Source of the DNA: Lingula anatina
Taxonomy: Eukaryota; Brachiopoda; Lingulata; Lingulida; Lingulidae
Direction: 5' to 3'
Assembly: GCF_001039355.2 (NCBI RefSeq)
Contig: NW_019775853.1
Span: 56,930 to 95,976, forward strand
DNA: 39,047 nucleotides
Both the position numbers and the translations under genes were made by a program. This document shows, piece by piece, positions 1 to 11,241 of this stretch. The notes under the pieces were generated by a model. That model ran no database searches. It worked only from the letters and a program-made list of their open reading frames with translations, and was not told the origin of the DNA. Position 1 is the stretch's first letter. Every line of letters begins with the position of its first letter.

Positions 1-1024
1 TACACTGTAAAATGATTTGAACTAGCTGTTATTGATAAGGGGAATTTCCACTAGGTAAATATGCATTCATACCCTATTTTTATTTACAATTTCATACAAT
101 TTTAGCTACTCATCCCTTACATAGCAAATGAGTAGGCCTATAAGTGGTTTCAATACCAGCAATAACAGCATACGCCTATGCACACAGCGATTTTAATTTT
201 TCTTCAAACAAATACTTTTATCACTGACATGTCTAGTTCAACGCACCCCTCCCAACATCAAAATCTCAGGTGGATTGTTGATATTCGAAGGTTTGGTGAA
301 GGTGACTTAACAGTGGACTGCTAGGCCCATTAAATTTAAATCTGATAGCAATTAATTAGTTGGTAAGCTTACATGAGGAAGCTACCCTTCATGCCTTTTC
401 TACAAATAATCCAATCCAGCGCTTTCCTTACTCAAAATTTCAAGCTGTAACGTCCGACTTAATCAGTATAATTGGCTCAAAAACAATATTTGAAGGCTGA
501 AAGAGCACTTATATCAAGACCTCTTCTTCACGTTTAGTTGCTACATACAGAGCATTATAAAGGTGCAGGTAAATTTGGGTGAGTCCCATGTTTTCCAGTG
601 CATACAAATTCAAATCCATATATTAAGTCCAATCTGCCACGATGAAGAGCAGTGGAAGGCATGGAAAAAACATACTTATGACTGGGGACAAATAATAAAC
701 ATTAGAACTCTTGCGCATGCTGTATAATTTTCTTACGTATGCATGTTATTCGAAAGAATTATTAAAAACGTTAGAAATTAAAAACTGTGCATACTAGCAT
801 GGCATCGATAGATTGATAGATTTGATAGATTTGCCAATTTCTGTTACCAGAGGATTATGAAAAATCATAATAAGCGAGCATGTTTTTATCTCCTTCTTCT
901 GTTTTTCTGCAAACGGACAAAGATGAACGTTGTTTAAATATCTTGAGAAAATTATTTTAGGTCCACCCTTTATGTGTTATGAGTAATATAGTGTACTTTA
1001 TATTCATGTTTTATTATGTTTTAG
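1..1024. other. No gene recognised, left flank
   Basis: AT-rich sequence with no long open frame and no recognisable domain. The first supported exon begins at 1025 after a TTTTAG acceptor, so part of this stretch may be the upstream intron of that gene. Confidence 0.5.
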
Positions 1025-1745
1025 CTAGCAGTAAGGGCAATGTACAGAGCACTTTCAACAGATACAAGGCATTGGCGATTTGACCTCAGGTTTGTTGCTC
1101 GTTGTGTTACTAGACTGTTTCGTGTTTCATTGGTCAAGGTCGCCAACAAAAGTTTTTTTTTCACACTCAGATGATAAACCTGCTAAGTTCCCATATTAAT
1201 CACAAACCTTATTGTCAGTTAGAGATGGTGATATACTTTGTGTATTACTTACACTTCTATTGAAGTGTAAGTAATTTTTAAATGAATTTTCTTTTAATTA
1301 AAATTGCGAAATTCGCATTTTTCAGTTTCAACTCGGACAGATATTCTGTTCTGACAGAGACGGTGGTCAAGGAGGTAAAGCAGAATTATCTGATGGCCGA
1401 CGGAAAGCCCAGATGGCCAGTGGCTGACATACACAGTAAGCTTTGCTAAATTGTGGCTGGTTATCTTGTAAGAATCAGTGTTTGGAGTTCTGTCAATTTG
1501 GAGTAAAGCATTTTGTTTGTTAATGGCTGAATTGAAGATATAAATCGAAATTCCCTCTCAATTTCCCAAATCAAGTATTATAAGTATTTAAAATTAATCA
1601 TTTGTTAATTACAAATTACATCAAACATATTTATATATATATTAAATAAATATTTAAATATCCAATGGACTTATGTGCTAAAAGGATACCCAATGTTGAT
1701 GTGTGTTTTGAAATTTGAGTAAAGAGTCCTTTTATTGAACCTAAC

Positions 1746-1904
1746 CCGGTGTGACAGAGTTGGTAGTCCTGAGAACGGAAATCCAAGGTCCATACGACTA
1801 CATGTAGGTTAGGGTTAGTTGGGGTATCGGGGTTAGTTTATGTCACCTGTACAAGGTAATGGGTATCAAGGGTGCATTACGGACTACCATCCCTGTTACA
1901 CTGG
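1746..1904. mobile_element. MITE-like element with GTGTGACAG inverted ends (copy 1 of 3)
   Basis: The left end CCGGTGTGACAGAGTTGG and the reverse complement of the right end GCCAGTGTAACAGGGATGG pair imperfectly, and both run on into TAGTCC. The inside shares TGTACAAGGTAATGGG with the element at 35695. It lies in an intron of the first gene. No transposase is present, so it is a short non-autonomous element. Target duplication not clear. Confidence 0.5.
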
Positions 1905-2102
1905 CATTACAACACTGTCAACTGGCCTTTGAGAGAATTAACAAACCCTTTTGTCAATTCTAGGTACATGTAAAGTATACTTCAAATCCCAGAAAATCCA
2001 CATAAAGAGGGAACAGGGTGGCTCAAAGGAGAACCATAGGATTAGAGTCAGGCGGAATGAACGTTTAAAAGCCGTAAGTATTTTTAACGCCTTCAATAAT
2101 TA

Positions 2103-2908
2103 GTACCACCAGCGTGTACGCTGGCGGTACTCATGGTTTTAGTCCCGACCAGTCTAATGCGGCTCCGTTGGCTCGGCAGGGTGTCGTGGGGTACAAGTCA
2201 CCGTTACCGCTTTTCCGCCTATACCACAAGGTCCTGTGTCCCCATCTCTTGGATAATGGTCACATACAATCTCAACTTGAACCCCCAGGTTTTTTTCGTG
2301 TCATGCGGAGCATGCAGTGGCCGGGGCATGATGTCCTTTTTCAAATTTTTTGAAGATTCAGTGCTAAACATCTCCTAAACCGAATGAATTATGGGAAAAT
2401 TACCACAGAATTCTCACCAAAAGTCATTACATATATGTCTTCGGATTTGATTTTCGACCTTTATTTCAAGGTCAAATTTTCTAAAAATGGGAATTTTCTG
2501 TAAAAAATATTTGTTTGTACCAATTTTTAAATTTTGAACTACCCATACCTAAGCTCTCATAGTAAGGGGTTACAATCAGGGAATCCTTTCATCTTTGGGA
2601 GTTAGGTGTTAAGCGGTGCATTTTCAGGGGAAAAGCAGCCAATAGATACCGAAACTAAAAGCGCTCTCAATTTCTGGAACCGTGAATGCTAGAGAATTTT
2701 CTTTTTTTTTTTTTTGCACTCTGTTGAACTTGTCAAGCGCAATTTTCCAGCAATCTCCAAAATCCTTTTCTTCGCATTTTTTTTTTTTTTTTGCATATTT
2801 TGGTAACTCTTGTTGATTTTATAGAGTTTGTCAAACACGAGACTGGTGGTGGTGTCCCCTTTTTTGGTTTTCCATACCAATGCGCTTTACTCCAGCTGGT
2901 GGTACAAT
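2103..2908. repeat. Interspersed repeat R1, bounded by inverted GTACCACCAGC ends
   Basis: At 2103-2130 GTACCACCAGCG and CGCTGGCGGTAC form a hairpin around TGTA. About 800 bp later the complementary end GCTGGTGGTAC appears near 2898-2908. The part 2820-2930 recurs in inverse orientation at about 30970-31090, which shows that it is interspersed. Long T runs at 2701 and 2778 lie inside. No coding frame in it is convincing. Whether 2103-2908 is one element or two neighbouring repeats is inferred. Confidence 0.4.
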
Positions 2909-3789
2909 ATCCGTTAGCGGTATCGCTTCTCTGTTCCTCTAGTTTCAAATACTAAAGTCTTTCTATTTGCCTCTCAAATGTATTTTTCTCATTTTTTCTT
3001 TGGCTGCAGATTAGCCTCATGTGTAATTTGACCAACATTTTAGTCCATTTTCACTTGCTGATGACAAAATTGTATTCAATTAATGAGGGAGAACAAAAAT
3101 TGACCCAAAATTGAAAATTTCTATTATATGATTTATGTGCATTGACGGTTTAGGAAAAATCCACGTGATGTAAAATATTAATGCGATAGACTGCTAAGTT
3201 ATTTCATTTTGATAATTTTTGAAATTTTGGTAAAATGTTGGATATTGTCATAATAGATTCGGATGAGGAAGTGCAAAAGGTTGATGGTATTCACTGGATT
3301 GATTAAAAAAATTCTGCCTGCATCGGAAGTGTGCGCTTTTTTCGGCACTTTGTTGGTTAATATGTGTGAGGCGTGCACGTTATCTTTTCTATCCTGAAAT
3401 TTCCTTTAATAAAAAGCAGCTTGACTGGATTTGGTTTAATGTTATTGACCATTAAGTAAGTTGGCTGATCTTTCACCTTTGCATAAACTGCACAGAAGAA
3501 GAACTGCGTTGCAGATGGCCGAATGGACGGAGAGGAAGAAGGACAAGGTTGGGGCAGTGATGAAAAAAGAATACATGTCGAGTGACGAGGAGAATGAGTT
3601 CGGGAATGGGTCGTTATTGAAATACAGTGGGAGTCGCAAAAACTGCAGCGGTACAAGAGAAAATTGGACAATATATACCGGAAACACCAACCTGAGCGCA
3701 CAAGAAAAATGACAATCTTGCCAAAAAGGGCCGGGGCACTTTCGGACAGAGAAAAGCCCCAAGATTGCCCACCATGGGCATGCATTTAG

Positions 3790-4846
3790 ACTTAATGTAG
3801 TTTGATTAAAGGAACTGTTCGTAATGGCCAAAACATGAGCTTTCCCGGAATAAACTATTTTCCCGTACTTAACAATGGTCAACGCATCCATTTCTACATT
3901 CAAAATTAGTACCTCCTTTTTTTTAAAAGTTTGATTTTATGTTATAATCTCTAAAGAGATTATTACAGTGCATAGCCATCTATGAAGGTCACGTGGTCTG
4001 ATGACAAGCTAAGGTATTAGAATAATAGCTATAAATGCCGCTTTCATGGTAAAACAGAATATGTTTCATTCCAATGAGTTGTTTACAATGTTTTAGTGTG
4101 AAATATAGATCTGTCTTTAACATGTGTGATTTTCAAAAGAAAGACTTACGGATTTTTGTTTTATAATGAGTCTAAAGAAAGATTAAGTTTATTTATTTAT
4201 GTATTAATTTATAAATTATCTTTTTTTATCTCTCTTGTAATAAATTATTATCATTTTAAATCAATAGGCCTCATGTTTATTGAATGTATTGGGACGAGCA
4301 AGTAATGCTAAGTAGTACAAATAGACTAAGAATTGAAAATGTCTTAATTGCCTTAATGTGATCGTTAACAAGTTAAAAGAAGGAACAAAAATCTTCTGGG
4401 AAAGGGTTTAAACTGAAAATCGTTTTAACTAGCAAGTGAAAGGTTATAACGACGTTACAAAAAAAAAACAAAAAAACTTAAACCAGTTAGGAAAAGGGTA
4501 ATAAGGAAGTTGCGCATTAACTCTAAGACTGGCAAAGGGTTATAAAGACGTAACCAGAATCGCTTTCACCTGTAAATCCTAAAAATGACACAAAAAAATA
4601 TGATCTAGTGTGTCATTTGACCCTAATATATGACAGCCACAACTAATTACTTTCAAAAGTGTTGTAATTTTGCCGATTAAAAACCTAGGCCTAAAATATT
4701 TTCATTGTTGTTGTGTTTTTCTCACTTACGTTTCGTTACATTTGATTGGTCTAAGTTAGTTTACGTGAACCAATCATAAGCTTTGTCAATTTTAATTTAA
4801 AAAAACAAAAGTACATTTGAGAGCTCTTTAGAACAGAACGTATAAC
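3790..4846. other. Intergenic, no gene recognised
   Basis: AT-rich DNA between the first gene and the hAT-type frame. It contains an A-run around 4460-4480 and a TTTATTTATTTATG tract near 4190, but no supported coding exon. Confidence 0.5.
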
Positions 4847-5731
4847 ATGTGCTCCCAGCGTCCAGCGCGCCAGAACAAGAATGAGAACATGGCGGCCAAA
4901 AGACTTAAATATGATCCAAAACAAGGAACATTATTGTTCGAGAACGGGAATATCAGTGTATCTAATGACGAAACCTCTCAGTCTGAAACACAAGGCGCAA
5001 GTAAACTGAAGCGAAAGTTTAATCACTCCTGGCTTCAAAAATACAGCTGGTTGTGTTTTTTGGAGGACAAGTTGGCCAGCTATATATTTTGCAAATTGTG
5101 CAAATTGGGGAATACAAATTTCCAAAATTCAACCCTGACAAGGCATGCAAATCTGACGGAACACAAGATGCTTATTGAAGCATCCCTTCTCCAAGCTGAC
5201 AGAAAGGCAGTTGAAAGGAAACGATCTTCAAAATTGGACACTGCTATGACTGTGCTTCTGAAATGCGTCCATTGGTTGGCGACAGAAGACATACCCCTGA
5301 TAAAATACAAGGCTTTAGTCATTGACAATTTCTTTCATGAATTAACCCTGGATGATCTCAAAGCAATATCACTTCTGAAACAGTCCAACATCATGTATGA
5401 CTCAGCAACGAATTACTCCGGATTTTTAGACAGTCTTTCAAATGTTGTCGATAGAAAAATAACGGAGTCTCTCAGGGAATCACCAGTAGTTAAAGCACTT
5501 GTTGATGAAAGCACAGACATCGCAAACAACAAAAGATAAGTTATTTATGCGCAAATAATTTCCTCTGAATTGAAGCCAAGTAAATTGTTTCTGACAAATG
5601 TAGAGTGCCTTGATGCATAGGTATTAAACGCCATTCACGCAAAAAATGCAGACCTCAATTCAACAATCTATCAGCACTATTTAACAGCGAAAACCTACTT
5701 TAACTATCTAAACTTAATTCTACTAAATTAG
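4847..5731 (+). pseudogene. Degraded hAT-type transposase / ZNF862-like gene
   Basis: The open frame 4847-5539 (230 residues) starts with ATG. Around residues 65-105 it has a zinc finger of the TTF/BED kind: FCKLCKLG followed by LTRHANLTEH (C-x2-C ... H-x5-H). It ends with VKALVDESTDIANNKR, the typical start of the hAT catalytic region (DESTD motif). The homology continues in the same frame past the TAA at 5537, with VIYAQIISSELKPSKLFLTN, then meets a TAG near 5619 and later a TAG near 5731; each could be a single-base change. The catalytic core and the hAT dimerisation domain are not found downstream. This is a truncated, nonsense-bearing copy of a DNA-transposon-derived gene. A short N-terminal protein of 230 residues could still be made. 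Confidence 0.75.
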
Positions 5732-6009
5732 TTTTGGTCATTTTAATCATTCGTCATAATCTAACAATCAATAAACGATTCAAAAGTCAGTTACCCCAAC
5801 TCAATCAGTTACCGCAGACGGTCATTCGCAGACTTAACACCAGATGGCTCGCGCGCACCGTCAGTGCTCTGAAACGTCCTTGACCTTTTCCATGTTTTCG
5901 ATTCCACATATTATGCAAGTACATGTGGTTCATTGTGCTCGTACTGTCATGATATAGTTCAGTATATTATAGTAGGATTGCGTTCAATCACATCATACTG
6001 AAATTAGAT

Positions 6010-8304
6010 ATGGCAGAGGACATTCCAAGAGAAATAGGGCGACTACTTGCTCGTGCCAATATGATGTGGCAGCAATATATTGATAGCAGGCCAGCATCAG
6101 CAGCTAAGTCAACCACCACCACCACCACCACCACGTCCACAACAGGCAGAGCTTCTGTAATGACCAATGATGGCCAGCAGGAGGAAAGGGCAAGGATTGT
6201 TTTGAGGTGAAAGAGACATCTGATGGAGACTCTCTTGAAATGTTGCTAAAATGCTGTTGATTTTAGGCATTCTCATACAGCTGCATTTGACAGATTTGAT
6301 GACATAGATCCTGTGAGAAAGCTACAAAACATAGGAGCATTAATTGAAGAACTGACAGTCAAGAGAAGACAAATTCTAGTGTTGTCTCCAAAACAAACTG
6401 ACAACTTAAGTGACACTTTTGGTTGCAGTCTTTTGAGTATTATCACATTCATAATTCACAAGTGGTAAATCAGGGACAAACAGATTTTTATCTCCCTAGA
6501 CAAGCAGTAAAAAGAATTTATTCATTAACATTAAGTGTTGTTCTACCATTTTACTAAGAAGGCTGGCTAATGATGAAGTCAGTTTGGAACTTGGCAGCAA
6601 AGAAGCAACAACATGTAAAGTTTGCAATGAGAATAGAACACAGGAGAAGCTAAGGTAACATTCCCATACCAAGATAGATCTTGTGATCATTGTAAAATTT
6701 TGTCCTTTTCACAAAATGAAAGTACAATGACACTGAGCGTCCACATGGTTTTAGAATGGTTAAAGATACTTATAATAATTATTTATACAAGTGTTTCTAC
6801 TTATTAATTAAATGACCGTGTGAAATGTCTACATAAAGATTGATTTTACTTATCAGGATTGGTATCAGTAGAGAAACTCGTGTAAGATCTCTCCACCACA
6901 GTGAGCAGAGTGCAGGCGTTCAGAAGGTCAGAGTCACCCACGCCATCACCCAATCCATCAACGTCTGGCCAATCATATTTCTCCACACTGTTCGCTCCAA
7001 AATCAAGAGTGAGACAGGAATCCTCCAGCTCGGGATCCTCTGACAATGAGGATGAACACATGGTAAATTTTGATTTCATCTATATGAATAATTTTGTAAT
7101 GTACATATTACAGAAAATTATTTCAATGAAAAGGCTGATAAGTCATGGCTCAGGTATGGTGAACAGTAGACAAAAAGAAAATCCCAATCCTGTAATGCTT
7201 TCTCTGCCTCTTTACATTGGAGCTGAAATTTAAGAACTGTGCCCCGGGCCCTGTAAGGAAAATGCTGGTTGAGGCACATTCTTCTTTTCATTTACTGTTG
7301 AAAATATTTGAGCCATGGCTTAGCTGAGCTGCTGACTATCTTGATGAGAACGTGGTCTAGGATTTGGCAAATTGCATTGTCTTATTTTTGAAACAATTCA
7401 TCAGTGGAATGGACCTTTTTATTTCACAGACATAAATTTACATAAACTGTTCAACTTGATTAGTAAATTAGTAAAAATGCTTCCTGTATTTTATGGGGAA
7501 TCAGTCTTTACATTTAACAGCTTTGGTGCCTTGTTTGTATTAAGAATTATTTTTGATAGAATTTTTTACATGTTAATTTGGTAGCTGAATATGTATCTAT
7601 ATTGTTGATGTCTGTTAATCCAGCTTACTAATCCATAAAGGTGTAGGTGCTGTCTTTGTAGGTGCTGCTTCACCCAGGATTAAAGATCAGGAGGGAGGAG
7701 AAGCAAGTGTTGGATTTGAATAGGGATCCGAGGAAATTTGTTTATGTTTTAATGGACATGATTTGGACAAGAGAGCTCCTAGCAACACATTCTCTGACTG
7801 GGAAGAGTTCCAATGCGCACAGAGAAAAAATGGTTAAGCCACAGCTTGACCAGACGAAGGTGGTGGCATTGTGTGGTTAGCATGATAATAAGTTGTGGCT
7901 GATTTCTACAAAAGCTGACAAATCTTATTGTTTCAGATATCCTTATGTTTCGCTAATAATTTAGATTGTGCAATAATAATGGGTTCCATTTGCATAAAAT
8001 TCTAGCAGCCAGTATCACTTTTAAACAATTTGGTTCTTCATATTTTTACTTTAATCCCTCGTCTTTGATAAAATGCTGTTAACTGATAAAGGCAATGAAT
8101 TGCTCGAAATAGAATTGGTGCAATTATTATTTATCTGATTAGAAAAATTTTACTCCTTATTTTGCATTTTTGTAAACAGCAAACTGAACAAACAATGTTT
8201 TTTTTTTTTCAGAATACGTCTGCAGACGGTTTAACATGTCATCAACAGAAGTAAAGAAAGCAATTACTGCGAAGTTTAACAATGTACAAAAGACTTATGT
8301 TTAA
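6010..8304 (+). CDS. BEN-domain protein, six exons
   Basis: Exons 6010-6206, 6267-6464, 6562-6654, 6909-7062, 7662-7875 and 8213-8304 join with agreeing phases (AG|G, TG|G, AG|A, 0, G|AA) and give 315 residues ending at TAA 8302. Start is ATG 6010 (MAEDIPREIGRLLARAN). Features in order: a Thr-rich tract near residue 40; a conserved-looking helical segment FDRFDDIDPVRKLQNIGAL; a lone CKVC pair in exon 3; a Ser/Pro-rich acidic linker (SSSSGSSDNEDE); and a C-terminal BEN domain with WTRELLATHSLTGKSSN, KPQLDQTKVVALCEYVC and a basic last helix. BEN domains bind DNA or mediate chromatin contacts, so a nuclear transcription or chromatin role is inferred. The exact acceptor of exon 4 (6906 or 6909) is uncertain, and exon 3 has a purine-rich acceptor. 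A poly(A) signal follows at 8395. Family call rests on motif recognition; fairly sure of the BEN domain, less of exons 2-4. Confidence 0.75.
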
Positions 8305-8394
8305 AATTCTTAGTCATAACTCAAGGGATGAACTACTACCCTAAATCAGAATTATATGTTGTATGTTGAAGATGTACACACTTTGTACATATTG

Positions 8395-8400
8395 AATAAA
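8395..8400 (+). terminator. Poly(A) signal AATAAA of the BEN-domain gene
   Basis: AATAAA about 90 bp after the TAA stop, with a T/G-rich stretch (CTCTTTTGTTTTG) downstream, as expected for a cleavage and polyadenylation site. Confidence 0.7.
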
Positions 8401-8512
8401 GGATATAAACATGATACTCTCTTTTGTTTTGAAGGACCAGAGCTACCAATTTTTGCCAAGTACTTCACAATATATAAAGAGCTGTAAAAATATTCTAAAC
8501 AGTTAATAAGAT

Positions 8513-8615
8513 TTCCTATAGGATCCTATAGGAAAAAGGGACAATTTCCTATAGGATCCTATAGGATTTCCTATAGGATCCTATAAGATTTCCTATAGGA
8601 AATCCTATAGGAAAT
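8513..8615. repeat. Tandem palindromic repeat of TCCTATAGGA
   Basis: Seven perfect and one imperfect (CCTATAAG) copies of CCTATAGG occur within about 100 bp, mostly as the self-complementary decamer TCCTATAGGA, separated by A/T or AAAAAGGGACAA. Each unit is a palindrome and the array as a whole is also self-complementary, so it can fold into a long hairpin. It lies just after the BEN gene poly(A) site. Confidence 0.85.
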
Positions 8616-8705
8616 TTTCGTAAGGGGTTTCAAAACCAATGCATCATAATGCAGGCTTATTTTTTATTTGTAAATAGTTTCTTTTGTTGAATTCTCTTTT
8701 TACAG

Positions 8706-9451
8706 ATTGAAACAACAAAGAACCTTATAGTCAAAGGACAACTGACAAAGATAACAACCCTCATGGTGCAAGAAGAAACAGACTCAATAACTGGAAATCT
8801 ATGACGAGATGCCTCTAGTTCTCCTGTCAAGGTTGGAAGCTTGGCAGAATTTAAGAGACAAATAAGTTTCAACTCTTTTGAAAAAAGACTGGTGTGCCAC
8901 ATCAACAATTCCAAAGATGTGGAGGTAAATGGAGTAGCCACCAAAATGACTACCGTCATAGTAGAAGATGCAACTGACTCCATTCCAAACTTGTGGCGTG
9001 ATGCCTCATCTTCACCAGTCAAGGTCGGCAGGTCTGCAGAATTCCATGACAACAGTTTCAACTCATTTGAAAAACGCCTAGTATGCCACATTAACAATGC
9101 AAAGATGTGGTAACAACTGTTTTTCTTTTCAACACTGTCCCTAGACCTGTAATTTCACTACAATTAAATGTTTTATATAATAACTAACAAATACAATGTT
9201 TTAGGTATGTCTTCTTTGTTCATTTCAGATACAACCAAGCATGGATATAGATAAACAATTGACACTGATTGCTTTTTCCTCCTCTAACAATGGGGATTTA
9301 CCCTTCCTAACTGAAGAGTTGGAAGGGGAAACAGCAATGAATAAAGAAATTGCGGAGGGACTTATCTCAATTACCAGCGAGGAAGGCATAAGACTGAATT
9401 GCCCCATGACAATACATGCCTCAATTAGTGAGGATAAGATCGTCAAAGCAG
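8706..9451 (+). pseudogene. Tandem OB-fold-like exon plus following exon, disrupted
   Basis: Segment 8706-9109 follows TTTTACAG and holds two direct units of about 64 residues in one frame. Both contain RDASSSPVKVG and FNSFEKRLVCHINN; the pattern G-x-x-T-x-x-x-V-V/M-E/D-x-T-D-S-I-x-N-L-W is like strands of an RPA-type OB-fold (nucleic-acid binding). The first unit has TGA where the second has TGG (NL-W-RD). The second unit lacks one base before its donor: comparison with unit one suggests the frame was AK-D-V, which would splice in phase with the next exon, 9229-9451 (IQPSMDIDKQLTLIAF..., donor GTAAAG). So nonsense plus frameshift: a pseudogene, or an alternative frame in use. Later exon-like segments at 9976-10130 may belong to it. 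OB-fold is an inference from strand pattern, not a certain family call. Confidence 0.5.
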
Positions 9452-9654
9452 GTAAAGATGGAACATGTTTCCATTTTATCCAATTATTACAGTTCCAACA
9501 CTATTATCAAAATAACTTTTTTAAATTATTTATATACAAAGTAAATTACATCTATTACTCTTCTGTTCCTTTTGGAGTGCAGCACAATGCTTTCTCACTA
9601 TGTATGTAATGACTAAATGTTCATAAGCCCTTCATGCATCTGATTGGTGCTTTT

Positions 9655-9708
9655 TTTTAAATATACTTTTTTAATATACTTTTTTAATATATTTTTTAAT
9701 ATGAATGT
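9655..9708. repeat. Short tandem repeat TTTTTTAATATAC
   Basis: Three to four A/T-only units (TACTTTTTTAATA and close variants). Low complexity; no coding role. Confidence 0.8.
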
Positions 9709-9975
9709 AGAGAGCATCAAGAAATAAACCATTAAACTGGTCATTATGTGTCCTTGGGTTTTCTTTGAGCGGCAATGCGTAAAGCTGACACAAACTATGG
9801 AGTCGTGGATTGCATTTTGAGCCTTATAAAAGTTATAATTACATAAGTAGAAAAAGTTTTAATTACAACGTATATCTAAAGAACACCCTGACTTAGAAAT
9901 CAAATAAGTATGCCTTAAGTGCAAAAATGCATAGTTTTCTTACATTTAGCAACACTTTTATTTTTGCACTTACAG

Positions 9976-10130
9976 ATAGGAATAAACCTTGTAACCATGG
10001 AAGAATCGCAAAGAGGGTACAAATATATATGCACTGTGAATTGTTATTTAACGAAACATGCTTCTGCTACAGCACTGCAGAACAAGAATGCTTCATCAGT
10101 AGCTGAATATGTTGTGCAGCTGATGATGAT
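9976..10130 (+). other. Candidate exon, unassigned
   Basis: Bounded by CTTACAG and GTGAGT. Two frames are open through most of it; one gives GYKYICTVNCYLTKHASAT and ...AEYVVQLMM. The other fits the phase of the preceding exon (remainder 1) but stops at TGA. No family recognised. It may be the next exon of the OB-fold-like gene. Confidence 0.35.
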
Positions 10131-10361
10131 GTGAGTTTACCAAAGTTTACAAGGCTTTTTTGTCTTAAGACGTTTAACAAACATTTTTCTTCAATGAAAT
10201 GTTTTTTCTTTGCGTATTTATAGCACAATTTTACTGGAATGATTAATACCTGCATATTATAAAAGCAGAACATTGTCAAATAAGACTATTTAGCAAAATG
10301 CCCTTTCTCAGCAGATTTGGATTTACTTTGATTATTATTATTATTCTCCACATTTTTTTTA

Positions 10362-10735
10362 AATTCAGCAATCCGTCAAGACCTGGACTGTTAGGATTGG
10401 CATTGGAGGGAGTAAAGATGCAGATAAGATGCATTCTGCCATCATTGCTGTGGGTATATTATGATACCACTGTAATATGCTAGTTTTATACAAATTTTTG
10501 GATACATTTATTTATCATAATTATTATTTTTCAACATCCCAGCNTTTTTTTAAAATTCAGCAATCCGTCAAGACCTGGACTGTTAGGACTGGCGTTGGAG
10601 GGAGTAAGGATGCAGATAAGATGCATTCTGCCATCATTGCTGTGGGTATATTATGATACCACTGTAATATGCTAGTTTTATACAAATTTTTGGATACATT
10701 TATTTATCATAATTATTATTTTTCAACATCCCAGC
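10362..10735 (+). repeat. 192-bp direct tandem duplication with an N at the join
   Basis: The segment starting AAATTCAGCAATCCGTC at 10362 recurs at 10554 with period 192 and very few differences (for example GGATTGGCATTGG against GGACTGGCGTTGG). Each copy holds a short exon-like stretch SRPGLLGLALEGV after TTCAG. The single N at 10543 lies exactly at the junction, so an assembly artefact is possible. Confidence 0.85.
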
Positions 10736-11241
10736 CACCTTGCTTAATAAAAATTATACTGTGAAATAAAATGAGCTTGAAAAAAAAAGTATGATTTAAT
10801 CAGACAGATTATACTAAATTATAAAACCTGAATGTACAAAATTTGATTGATACAGTGATAACTTCTTTTTATTCTTTATCCAGATCACAGAGGAGATTGG
10901 CCTGAGCAACAGTCCAAACACAGAAAGTTTTTAAAAATGAAGATAAGAAGACACCAACAAAATAAACATCACTACAGCGGCAGGTAAAAATCCATAAATC
11001 CATTAAAAATAGAACAACAGATCCACAGCATTCAGTGCAAAATAAAAAAAGTTATAAGTTATTTATATATAACAACTGAGTTTTTGATGCTCTTAATTCA
11101 TACTTTTTCCATAATGGACCAAAGTCTGATAAAGTTACGACAGTACAACTTAAAATTGCCTTTGTCCTCTTGTTTGCATCCCATGTAACCATTAAGATTT
11201 TTGTTTTATTTAGGTGGTATAATTTATTTTCTGTTTTGTAG

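Larger units (their letters stand above)
1025..3789 (+). pseudogene. Uncharacterised four-exon gene, 3' part, with a frameshift in the last exon
   Basis: Four exon-like segments lie in order: 1025-1089, 1326-1435, 1964-2073 and 3496-3789 (stop TAG at 3787). The first three have AG acceptors, GT donors and matching phases (AG|T, A|GT, then phase 0), giving one open frame. It includes SVLTETVVKEVKQNY, KPRWPVADIH and a basic stretch RIRVRRNERLKA. The last exon carries WTERKKDKVGAVMKKEYMSS, an acidic DEENE run, then after a one-base shift near 3590-3600 REWVVIEIQWESQKLQRYKR and a CPPWAC end. The phase of exon 3 does not fit exon 4 directly, so a small exon may be missing in the repeat-filled third intron. 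I recall similar uncharacterised invertebrate proteins with an MSSDEE-type acidic run and a terminal W-A motif, but cannot name a function. Start not found; the 5' end lies upstream. Either a decaying copy or a sequencing indel. Confidence 0.55.

Noticed and set aside
3357-3903. Two long minus-strand frames
   Set aside because: Shadows of the plus-strand last exon of the first gene; low-complexity composition and no motif.
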